A stretch of DNA of 8,061 bases from contig DASRBO010000080.1 in the NCBI GenBank assembly GCA_035653595.1, positions 1 to 8,061 on the forward strand. The letters run 5' to 3'. The position numbers and the translations under genes were made by a program. The notes under the pieces were generated by a model that was given only the letters and a program-made list of their open reading frames with translations, was not told the origin of the DNA and did no database searches. Origin of the DNA: DASRBO01 sp035653595. GTDB taxonomy: Bacteria > Actinomycetota > Acidimicrobiia > Acidimicrobiales > JAJPHE01. Below are positions 1 through 5,715 of this stretch, one piece after another (position 1 is the stretch's first letter; each line of letters opens with the position of its first letter).

Positions 1-1079
1 GTGTAGGCGCTGTCGTAGGCGGCCTCGGCCACCACCTCGAGGGTCGCCTCGAAGTCCTCGTCGGTCTCCCCCGGAAAGCCCACTATCAGATCGGTGGTGA
101 CGGCCAGGTCGGCGACAGCGGCCCGGGCGGCCGCCAGCCGCTCGAGGTAGCGCTCGGCGGTGTAGCCCCGATGCATGGCCTTGAGCACCCGGTCGCTTCC
201 GGCCTGCAGGGGCAGGTGCAGGTGCTCGCACACCGCCGGTGTCTCCGCCATCGCCTCGATCACCTCGGGGCGCAGATCCTTGGGATGGGGGCTGGTGAAG
301 CGCACCCGCCTGATGCCTGGGACCGAGCCCACCGCCCGCAGCAGATCCCCGAACAGGGGTGTCGGTCGGCGGCCGGGGCGGCCGAGCCAGGCGGCGCCGG
401 CGGTGCGCTCGAGGTCGCCATCGCCCCCGCCGGCGGCCCGCCGGGCGGCGATGGTGAGATCGCGCCCGTAGGAGTTGACGTTCTGGCCCAGCAGGGTGAC
501 CTCGACCACGCCGGCGCCGGCCAGGCCGTCGACCTCGGCCACGATGTCGCCGAACGGCCGGCTGACCTCGGGGCCCCTCACCGCCGGCACTATGCAGAAG
601 GCGCAGCTGTTGTCGCAGCCGGTCTGGATCGTCACCCAGGCGGCATGGGCCAGCTGCCGCTGCAGCGGAAGGGCGCTGGGGAACTCGCCCGGATCGTCGA
701 GGATCTCCACCACCGGCCCCTCGGCCGCCGCCCGCCGCAGGAGGTTGGCGGCCTCGCCCACGTTGTGGGTGCCGAACACGACGTCCACGTGGGGGGCGCG
801 CTGGCGGATCAGGTCGCGGTCCTTCTGGGCCAGGCAGCCGGCCACGGCGATCTGCATGTCCGGCCGGCGGGCGGCCAGCGCCTTGAGATGGCCCAGGTGA
901 CCGTAGAGCTTGTCGTCGGCGTTCTCGCGGATGCAGCAGGTGTTGAGCACGACCACGTCGGCCGCCTCCACGTCGTCGGTCGGCTCCATCCCGTCGGCGG
1001 CCAGCAGGCCGGCGATGCGTTCGGAGTCGTGCTCGTTCATCTGGCACCCGAAGGTGCGGACGAGGAACTTCCTGCTCAC
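1..1079 (-). CDS. miaB: tRNA-2-methylthio-N6-dimethylallyladenosine synthase MiaB, 5' part only
   Basis: Radical SAM methylthiotransferase that converts i6A37 to ms2i6A37 in tRNAs reading UNN codons; cytoplasmic. I translated it by hand from the GTG at 1079-1077, giving 359 complete codons before the window edge. The C-terminal TRAM domain and stop lie outside. The N-terminal UPF0004 domain shows the three cluster cysteines: C12 in FGCQMN, C48 in LNTCCIREN and C82 in AGCLAQKD. The radical SAM triad CxxxCxxC is C155, C159 and C162 (GCDNSCAFC). The downstream TTDLIVGFPGETDEDF stretch is typical of the family. The FGCQMNEHDSE and NTCCIREN signatures separate MiaB from RimO, whose paralogue lies at 6287-7564. 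The start has only a weak Shine-Dalgarno (AGGG close upstream) but matches the usual MiaB N-terminus. It lies 73 bases after spoVS, with a hairpin between. Confidence 0.95.
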   Translation of the reverse strand, partial: MSRKFLVRTFGCQMNEHDSERIAGLLAADGMEPTDDVEAADVVVLNTCCIRENADDKLYGHLGHLKALAARRPDMQIAVAGCLAQKDRDLIRQRAPHVDVVFGTHNVGEAANLLRRAAAEGPVVEILDDPGEFPSALPLQRQLAHAAWVTIQTGCDNSCAFCIVPAVRGPEVSRPFGDIVAEVDGLAGAGVVEVTLLGQNVNSYGRDLTIAARRAAGGGDGDLERTAGAAWLGRPGRRPTPLFGDLLRAVGSVPGIRRVRFTSPHPKDLRPEVIEAMAETPAVCEHLHLPLQAGSDRVLKAMHRGYTAERYLERLAAARAAVADLAVTTDLIVGFPGETDEDFEATLEVVAEAAYDSAY

Positions 1080-1096
1080 GACCCTGAAGGATACGG

Positions 1097-1122
1097 GTCC
1101 GGTCGGCGACGCCGACCCGGAC
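1097..1122 (-). terminator. Hairpin between spoVS and miaB, terminator-like but without a U-tract
   Basis: Inverted repeat with arms GTCCGGTCGG (1097-1106) and CCGACCCGGAC (1112-1122), a 5-base loop and one bulged base, giving about 10 GC-rich pairs. It begins about 30 bases after the spoVS stop. No run of T follows on the minus strand, so it may be a weak terminator, an attenuator before miaB or an RNA-stability structure. Confidence 0.35.
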
Positions 1123-1152
1123 GCGTCCCGACGCGACCCGGCCCCGGCGCGC

Positions 1153-1500
1153 TCAGGAGGTGGCGAGGGTGGCGGCCGGGGCGTCCACGACGCCGTCGCG
1201 CAGGTCCACCGTGACCCGGGGGGCGGCCTTGACCGTCCCGACCCGGTCCTCGATGAGCAGGCGCAGGGCGGTGCGGCTCTGCCCGTCGATCTCCACGTCG
1301 ACGAAGGTCGGCACGCACACCACGTCGATGCCGGAGGGAGCCAGGTAGCCCCGGGCGATGGCAACGGCCTTTATGGCCTGGTTGAGGGCGCCGGCCCCCA
1401 CCACCTGTACCTCGACCGAACCGTGCTGTCGGACGATTCCGGCCATGGCGCCAGCCACGGAGCTAGGACTCGACTTGCTCGAGACCTTCAGGACGTCCAT
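1153..1500 (-). CDS. spoVS: SpoVS-family protein (stage V sporulation protein S-like) with C-terminal tail
   Basis: Small Alba-like regulatory protein. In Bacillus, SpoVS affects septation and spore coat assembly; homologues occur in many bacteria that do not form endospores, where the role is unclear and nucleic-acid binding is suspected. Residues 1-86 match the family along their whole length: MDVLKVSSKSSPSSVAGAM, then VVGAGALNQAIKAVAIARGY, then a segment around PSGIDVVCVPTFVDVEIDG, then RTALRLLIE. The protein is 115 residues, against about 86 for classic SpoVS. The extra ~28 residues are Ala/Val/Pro-rich and of unknown role. The ATG at 1500-1498 fits the family N-terminus exactly; a G-rich run (GGGGG) about 6 bases upstream is a weak ribosome binding site. 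It follows recA after 156 bases and precedes miaB. Assignment to the family is firm; a sporulation function is not implied. Confidence 0.92.
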   Translation of the reverse strand: MDVLKVSSKSSPSSVAGAMAGIVRQHGSVEVQVVGAGALNQAIKAVAIARGYLAPSGIDVVCVPTFVDVEIDGQSRTALRLLIEDRVGTVKAAPRVTVDLRDGVVDAPAATLATS

Positions 1501-1609
1501 TGGTGCCCCCAGAGCGTGTGTTGGCTCTTACTTCGACGCCCTACGGACGATCCCTCCCCGCTGAACCCCGACAATTTTCACTTACCGGACAGGCCTGACC
1601 GAGGCGGGA

Positions 1610-1651
1610 CCGGCCCCGCTCGGGAGCGTCACGGAGCGTGGTGGGGACCGG
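1610..1651 (-). terminator. Bulged hairpin just after the recA stop
   Basis: Arms CCGGCCCC (1610-1617) and GGGGACCGG (1643-1651) pair over 8 bp with one bulged A. They enclose a smaller GCT/AGC stem. The structure starts about 6 bases after the recA TAG. No T-run follows on the minus strand, so intrinsic termination is uncertain. The rest of the recA-spoVS gap (1501-1609) includes an A/T-rich patch around 1570-1585 but no promoter I would defend. Confidence 0.3.
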
Positions 1652-1656
1652 ACCTC

Positions 1657-3702
1657 CTAATCGCCGAGCAGGATGGGCTCGTCGTCGCCCGGGCCCTCGC
1701 CGAGGGGGATGTCCGCCCCCTCGCCCAGGCCGAGCTCCTGGCGGATCTTCTCGTAGAGCTCGATCATCACCTCGGGGTTGTCGGAAAGGAACTGCTTGGC
1801 GTTCTCCCGACCCTGGCCCAGCTGCTCCCCGTCGTAGGTGAACCACGCCCCGGACTTCTTCACCAGACCACGGTCCACGGCCACGTCGAGCAGCGATCCC
1901 TCGCGGCTGATGCCCTTGCCGTACATGATGTCGAACTCTGCCTGGCGATAGGGCGCCGAGACCTTGTTCTTCACGACCTTCACCCTGGTCCGGTTGCCGA
2001 CAACCTCGGCGCCATCCTTGATCGATTCGATCCTGCGGATGTCGAGACGGACCGACGAGTAGAACTTGAGGGCGCGGCCACCGGGCTGGGTCTCGCTGCT
2101 CCCGTAGACGACGCCCACCTTCTCCCGCAGCTGATTGATGAAGACGGCGATGGTCTTCGACCGTGAGAGGTTCGCCGTGATCTTGCGCAGCGCCTGGGAC
2201 ATCAGCCGGGCCTGAAGACCGACATGGGTGTCGCCCATGTCCCCTTCGAGCTCCGCCCTGGGAGTGAGAGCGGCGACGGAGTCGATGACGATCACGTCGA
2301 GGGCGCCGGATCGGATGAGGGTGTCGGCGATCTCCAGCGCCTGTTCGCCGGTGTCCGGCTGGGAGATCAGCAGGTCATCGATGTTCACGCCGATCCCTTT
2401 GGCGTAGACCGGATCCATGGCGTGCTCAGCATCGATGTAGGCGCAGATGCCCCCATTGCGCTGGGCTTCGGCCACGACGTGGGTGGCCAGGGTCGTGTTG
2501 TGGGAGAGGGTGCCGTTGGCGAGGAAGCTGTGGGTCCTGGGCAGGACCAGATCGAAGGTCGGCTGTTCGCCGGCGTCCTCCACGTCGACGACCCGCTCGT
2601 AGGTGAACCTGGCGTCGACCACGGACCCGCCTTGACCGGCCTCGGAACCGGGTTCGACCTGAGCGTGCCACCGACGCGAGCGGAGGCCGATCTCCTCTGC
2701 GAACCGGTGGGCCACCGAGTGGTGCACGGTGACCGTCCAGTGCCGGCGCTTCCGGTCAGGGCCGAGCTCCGAGGACACCGAGGCAGGGATCCCCAGACCG
2801 TAGAGAAGGAGCTGGACCTCCTGTGCCAACTGCTCCGAGGTGGTGGAGAGCCCTATGGCGGAAGACGAAGGATCGACCCGACCGCCGCCTGCGAACAACG
2901 CTGACAGGAAGGCCCGCTGGACCTTGTCACCACCGACCCGGATGGGGTGCGGGACGGTCTCGCCCGCTCCGCCGGCGTGGTCCGTCCCCACGGCGGTGCC
3001 GAGGTACCGCCCGGCGAGCCGGTGGTACTCGTCGGCCACCTCCGGATCGTCGGTGGAGCGGAAGGCTGCGCCACCAGCGGAACCCTCGGCGGCGAGGTAC
3101 CCGAGAAGGACGGCCTCGTCCTCCTCGATCCAGGATCCCGAGCCGCTCTCCAGCGCCCCGAAGAGGGCAGACACCACTACATCGCCCGGGCGGATCTCCC
3201 CCGCCTCTCGCCAGACGATGGAACCTGCGCCGTCGGTCACCCGCAGGGGGTGGTTGGCGGTGACCTTTACGGCCCGGCCCGAGGCCAGCCGGATGCGCAC
3301 GACCGGCCGACGGTCGTTGTGGGTGAGCGCGGCGACCTTCTCCAACTCACCCCGCTCGTTTACGGCTCTTACGCCGAGGGCGGAGATGTCGGTTATCAGC
3401 GACGTGCACGAGGCGACCTGTCCGCAGCGCTCGAACAGCTCGGAAACGGTCTCGAGGCCCTGATCGGTCCAGATGTAGGTGTCAGCGGTAAGGCACTTCC
3501 CGCTCGCCTCCGGCCCGTATATCTCGACGATCCGGCCGCGGGGAAGACCGCCGACCCCGAGAGCCAGATCCAGCGCCATGGCCCCGGTGGAGATCGTCTC
3601 GATCGCCATCGACGGGGCGTCGCCCATGCGCATGATCGAGCCCTTCCCGAACTGCTTCTCGATCTGGCCGAGCGCCATGTCCAGCGCCTTGTCTCGTTCC
3701 AT
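1657..3702 (-). CDS. recA: Recombinase RecA precursor interrupted by an intein in the Walker A motif
   Basis: RecA forms ATP-dependent filaments on ssDNA, drives strand exchange and triggers LexA self-cleavage. The frame is 681 codons; removing a 333-residue intein (residues 70-402) leaves a normal 348-residue RecA. N-extein residues 1-69 run from MERDKALDMALGQIEKQFGK to the P-loop GPEASGK. The C-extein resumes with TTLATHVVAEAQ. It contains IDAEHAMDP (catalytic Glu region), ISQPDTGEQALEI, loop L1 near GDMGDTHVGLQARLMSQALR, loop L2 near SSETQPGGRALKFYSS, and an acidic tail ending GDDEPILLGD. I chose the ATG at 3702 because the purine-rich GGGAGGAAG lies 6 bases upstream and the family starts here. 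The GTG at 3720 lies at the edge of that binding site. A LexA box and -10 element lie about 100 bases upstream, so SOS control is likely. Before splicing the Walker Lys and Thr are 333 residues apart, so the precursor should not bind ATP normally. Confidence 0.97.
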   Translation of the reverse strand: MERDKALDMALGQIEKQFGKGSIMRMGDAPSMAIETISTGAMALDLALGVGGLPRGRIVEIYGPEASGKCLTADTYIWTDQGLETVSELFERCGQVASCTSLITDISALGVRAVNERGELEKVAALTHNDRRPVVRIRLASGRAVKVTANHPLRVTDGAGSIVWREAGEIRPGDVVVSALFGALESGSGSWIEEDEAVLLGYLAAEGSAGGAAFRSTDDPEVADEYHRLAGRYLGTAVGTDHAGGAGETVPHPIRVGGDKVQRAFLSALFAGGGRVDPSSSAIGLSTTSEQLAQEVQLLLYGLGIPASVSSELGPDRKRRHWTVTVHHSVAHRFAEEIGLRSRRWHAQVEPGSEAGQGGSVVDARFTYERVVDVEDAGEQPTFDLVLPRTHSFLANGTLSHNTTLATHVVAEAQRNGGICAYIDAEHAMDPVYAKGIGVNIDDLLISQPDTGEQALEIADTLIRSGALDVIVIDSVAALTPRAELEGDMGDTHVGLQARLMSQALRKITANLSRSKTIAVFINQLREKVGVVYGSSETQPGGRALKFYSSVRLDIRRIESIKDGAEVVGNRTRVKVVKNKVSAPYRQAEFDIMYGKGISREGSLLDVAVDRGLVKKSGAWFTYDGEQLGQGRENAKQFLSDNPEVMIELYEKIRQELGLGEGADIPLGEGPGDDEPILLGD
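2497..3495 (-). mobile_element. RecA intein, 333 residues, inserted between Lys and Thr of the P-loop
   Basis: A self-splicing protein element in frame with recA. Its bounds follow from RecA homology: the N-extein ends ASGK and the C-extein starts TTLA. Block A starts with Cys1 (CLTADTYIWTDQGLETVSEL). Block B contains T79-x-x-H82 (TANHPLRV). Block F has FDLVLPRTHSFLANG with Asp315, and the end is Ser-His332-Asn333 followed by Thr+1. These are the residues of a standard class 1 intein, so splicing is expected. LAGLIDADG-type motifs lie near intein residues 130-138 and 196-205. Cysteines 24 and 30 are the only others I see in the intein. A few 60-base lines counted by hand gave about 68% GC inside the intein, within the range of the flanking recA, suggesting long residence. 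The well-known mycobacterial RecA inteins occupy other sites in RecA; an archaeal RadA intein is, as I recall, in the equivalent P-loop. Confidence 0.96.
2881..3108 (-). other. LAGLIDADG homing endonuclease domain of the intein, probably inactive
   Basis: Motif 1 is LLGYLAAEG (3082-3108), with Glu at intein residue 137 in the position of the metal-binding acid. Some active family members do use Glu here. Motif 2 is FLSALFAGGG (2881-2910). The family usually has L-F-x-x-D-G, so the metal-binding Asp is replaced by Gly204 (codon GGC at 2886-2884, one base from GAC). The acid positions are 67 residues apart, against roughly 100 in PI-MtuI as I recall (D122 and D222). Loss of one acid plus compaction suggests an endonuclease that no longer cleaves, leaving the intein as a splicing element only. 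Confidence 0.75.
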
Positions 3703-3703
3703 T

Positions 3704-3714
3704 GGGGCTTCCTC
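3704..3714 (-). promoter_or_regulatory. recA ribosome binding site that decides the start
   Basis: On the minus strand, GGGAGGAAG followed by six bases (CCCCAA region) precedes the ATG at 3702. This is the strongest Shine-Dalgarno in the window and selects that ATG over the GTG at 3720. The AGCCCC between it and the ATG is complementary to GGGGCT at 3777-3782 in the leader. Confidence 0.7.
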
Positions 3715-3715
3715 C

Positions 3716-3743
3716 CTCACACCTCGGTCCTCACACCTCGGTC
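3716..3743. repeat. Perfect 14-bp tandem duplication in the recA leader
   Basis: CTCACACCTCGGTC occurs twice head to tail with no spacer, at 3716-3729 and 3730-3743. Read as leader RNA the unit is GACCGAGGTGTGAG. The proximal copy runs into the Shine-Dalgarno, so the duplication moves the promoter away from the start and adds a second purine-rich GTGAGG upstream. It is too short and too few in copy to be a satellite, and looks like a slippage or recent duplication event. Confidence 0.9.
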
Positions 3744-3798
3744 TCGATGCGGTCCAACCTACGGACGGCCTGTGACAGCCCCCGCTGCGAACGACACC

Positions 3799-3804
3799 AG
3801 TGTA
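3799..3804 (-). promoter_or_regulatory. Candidate -10 element of the recA promoter
   Basis: The minus strand reads TACACT, close to TANNNT, four bases downstream of the LexA palindrome. No convincing -35 hexamer lies 17-18 bases upstream (ACCCAC or CACCCA), which is common for actinobacterial promoters. A transcript from here would have a leader of about 90 bases. The position would let LexA block polymerase. Confidence 0.5.
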
Positions 3805-3807
3805 GTT

Positions 3808-3823
3808 ACGAACATACGTTCGT
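3808..3823. promoter_or_regulatory. LexA (SOS) box of recA
   Basis: ACGAACATACGTTCGT is a palindrome with perfect 6-base arms, ACGAAC and GTTCGT, around ATAC. It fits the Gram-positive/actinobacterial LexA consensus CGAAC-N4-GTTCG. It lies 106 bases upstream of the recA ATG and directly against the candidate -10, so LexA binding should repress recA until DNA damage. The remaining gap towards thpR (3824-3919) has repeated GACCG/CGGTC words but no clear terminator. Confidence 0.9.
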
Positions 3824-3919
3824 GGGTGGATGCGGAGAGGGGGGACCGCCGGCTCGATCAGGGCCCGGTCACACCATGAGCCCCCGGACCGATGAGCACC
3901 CTGTCGGCCCGAGCGACTG

Positions 3920-4429
3920 TCAGCCCGGCGAGGGAAGAGAGCAGAACTCCTCCACCGTGTAGTGCGCCCCGTCCGGCCGGGTGCGGCTGGAGACCAGGGT
4001 CACCTCCCCCACCGTCCAGGTCGCCTCGAGCGGGGTACCGACGAGGGGGCGCAGGTACCGGGGGTCCCTCGCCCGGGCCAGGGTGAGGTGGCCCCGGAAC
4101 CGACCCGGCCGCGGCGGCATGCCCACCCCGGCGGTGGCCGACTCCACGGCAGCGGCCAGGCCATGGAGCCCTCCGACCGGGGCGCACAGCACCCCGGAGC
4201 CGATGAGGGTGGTGGCCGGGCCCATCTGGGCCACCACCGGTGGGGCCGGGAGGCGGGCGGAGGCCAGCGCCTCCCAGGCCTCGTCCCGCTCGACGTTGCC
4301 GAAGAAGCGCAGCGTCACGTGCCAGTTGTCCTGGCCCATCCAGCGCAGGCCGCCGACCTCGGGCCGGGGCATGGCGGCGATCACCTGGCGGGCCTCGGCC
4401 GACGGCCAGACGGCGACGAACATCCGCAC
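3920..4429 (-). CDS. thpR: RNA 2',3'-cyclic phosphodiesterase (2'-5' RNA ligase family)
   Basis: A 2H phosphoesterase family member, 169 residues, close to the usual 175-190. The family hydrolyses 2',3'-cyclic phosphate RNA ends and can act as a 2'-5' ligase in vitro; the in-cell substrate is unsettled. Both catalytic HxTx motifs are present: H37-V-T39-L in WHVTLRFFGNV and H114-L-T116-L in FRGHLTLARAR. The N-terminus MRMFVAVWPS matches the family. The GTG at 4429 is used because it gives that N-terminus, but the ATG two codons later (4423) is better placed: GGAG lies 8 bases before the ATG and only 2 before the GTG. It begins 17 bases after the cinA stop, so it is probably the last gene of the queF-thpR unit. 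The cinA-thpR-recA order is common in Actinomycetota and other phyla. Confidence 0.92.
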   Translation of the reverse strand: MRMFVAVWPSAEARQVIAAMPRPEVGGLRWMGQDNWHVTLRFFGNVERDEAWEALASARLPAPPVVAQMGPATTLIGSGVLCAPVGGLHGLAAAVESATAGVGMPPRPGRFRGHLTLARARDPRYLRPLVGTPLEATWTVGEVTLVSSRTRPDGAHYTVEEFCSLPSPG

Positions 4430-4446
4430 CGCTCCGCCCGACGGCT

Positions 4447-5715
4447 CTAGGCGCCGGCGGCGGCCACTTCGTCGGGCCCGGGCAGGCGCCGGCGCAGCAG
4501 GTCGAGCAGCGAGATGGCGGAGAACTGCCGGATCCGGTCGCGGTCACCCGGCAGCCGGGCCGACACGGCCTCGTGGCCGAGGCCGGGCACCGACAGGCCC
4601 ATCCAGACCGTGCCCACCTCCACCCCGTCCTGCGGATCGGGGCCGGCCACGCCCGTTATGGCCAGGCCGACGTCGGCTCCGGTCACCTTCCGGGCGCCCT
4701 CGGCCATGGCCAGGGCGCACTCGCGCGACACCGCCGGCGTCCCCCGCGGCACCCCGAGGACCGAGTACTTGACCTCGGTGTCGTAGGCGACGATGGAGCC
4801 CCGGAACCAGTGGCTGGCACCGGGCACGTTGACGAGGCGGGAGGCCACCAGGCCGCCGGTGAGGGACTCGGCCAGGCCGAGGCTCAGGCCGGCGGCCACC
4901 AGGCGGGAGGCCACGGCGTGCTCCATCGACTCGTCGTCGACCCCGAAGACGATCTCGCCGATGATCGCCCGCAGCTCGGCCTCCTCGGCGTCGAGCATGG
5001 CGGCGGCGGCCTCCTCGTCAGGCGCCTTGGCCGTGATGCGCACCTTGATGCCCTCGATCCCGCTGGCGAGGAAGGCGATGGTGGGATTGCCCCCGCTCCG
5101 GTCCAGCGCCTCCAGCCGCGGTGCCACCGCCTCGGCGACGGCCGACTCGGCCATGCCCCAGGTGCGCAGCGTCCTCGACAGGATGACGGCCTTCTCACCC
5201 GAGCGGCTCTGCAGGTCGGGGATCACCGCCCGCTCGACCATGTCGGTCATCTCGTACGGCACGCCGGGCACGGCGTAGATCACCTTGTGGCCGACCGGGC
5301 AGATGAGGCCGGGGGCGGTGCCCCGGCTCTGGGGTATCGGCGTCGCCCCCTCGGGCACGTCGGCCTGGCGGGCGTTGTTCTCCGCCATCTGCCTGCCGCG
5401 GGCCTCGAACATCGCCCTGATGCGGGCGAGGATCTCCTCGTCTCGCCGCAGGCCGACGTTCATGACCGTGGCGATGGCCTCGCGGGTGATGTCGTCCTGG
5501 GTCGGGCCCAGCCCGCCGCAGACGATGACGGCGTCGCTGCGGGCCAGGGCGGTGCGCAGCGCCAGCACGATGCGGGCGAGGTTGTCGCCGACCTTGGTCT
5601 GGAAGTGGGAGTCGATGCCGGCGTCGGCCAGCCGCTGGCCCATCCAGGAGGAGTTGGTGTCGACGATCTGGCCCAGCAGCAGCTCGCTGCCCACGGCCAC
5701 CACCTCGGCCCTCAC
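4447..5715 (-). CDS. cinA: CinA-like protein with NMN deamidase domain
   Basis: A 422-residue, two-domain protein of normal family length. Residues 1-170 are the MoCF/COG1058 domain: VRAEVVAVGSELLLGQIVDT, VCGGLGPTQDDITREA at about 65-80, and YAVPGVPYEM at about 148-156. Residues 265-415 are the PncC domain, which hydrolyses nicotinamide mononucleotide to nicotinate mononucleotide in pyridine nucleotide recycling. It carries the AESLTGG motif with the active-site Ser at 284 and GVAGPDP at 355-361. The start is the GTG at 5715-5713, where GTGA overlaps the pgsA TGA stop. The frame stays open upstream as far as about 6111, but that stretch is the antiphase shadow of pgsA. In several bacteria cinA is coupled to recA and competence; here thpR and a separate SOS promoter intervene, so shared transcription with recA is not evident. 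Confidence 0.95.
   Translation of the reverse strand: MRAEVVAVGSELLLGQIVDTNSSWMGQRLADAGIDSHFQTKVGDNLARIVLALRTALARSDAVIVCGGLGPTQDDITREAIATVMNVGLRRDEEILARIRAMFEARGRQMAENNARQADVPEGATPIPQSRGTAPGLICPVGHKVIYAVPGVPYEMTDMVERAVIPDLQSRSGEKAVILSRTLRTWGMAESAVAEAVAPRLEALDRSGGNPTIAFLASGIEGIKVRITAKAPDEEAAAAMLDAEEAELRAIIGEIVFGVDDESMEHAVASRLVAAGLSLGLAESLTGGLVASRLVNVPGASHWFRGSIVAYDTEVKYSVLGVPRGTPAVSRECALAMAEGARKVTGADVGLAITGVAGPDPQDGVEVGTVWMGLSVPGLGHEAVSARLPGDRDRIRQFSAISLLDLLRRRLPGPDEVAAAGA

Noticed and set aside
1501..1609. Promoter for spoVS in the A/T-rich patch near 1570-1585
   Set aside because: I could not find a -35/-10 pair with acceptable spacing, so no site is called.
1657..3702. recA as a pseudogene or chimeric assembly because of the 999-base insertion
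   Set aside because: The insertion keeps the frame, begins with Cys, ends His-Asn and has all the intein splicing blocks, so it is an intein and not damage.
3703..3720. GTG at 3720 as recA start
   Set aside because: It lies at the edge of the Shine-Dalgarno for the ATG at 3702, and the added residues are not RecA-like.
3788..3792. Second LexA half-site (CGAAC) near the main box
   Set aside because: There is no matching GTTCG at the required spacing; a single half-site is likely chance.
3844..3891. GACCG/CGGTC words between thpR and recA as a terminator
   Set aside because: Only 5-bp arms with long loops and ambiguous pairing, with no T-run; not distinguishable from chance in this GC content.
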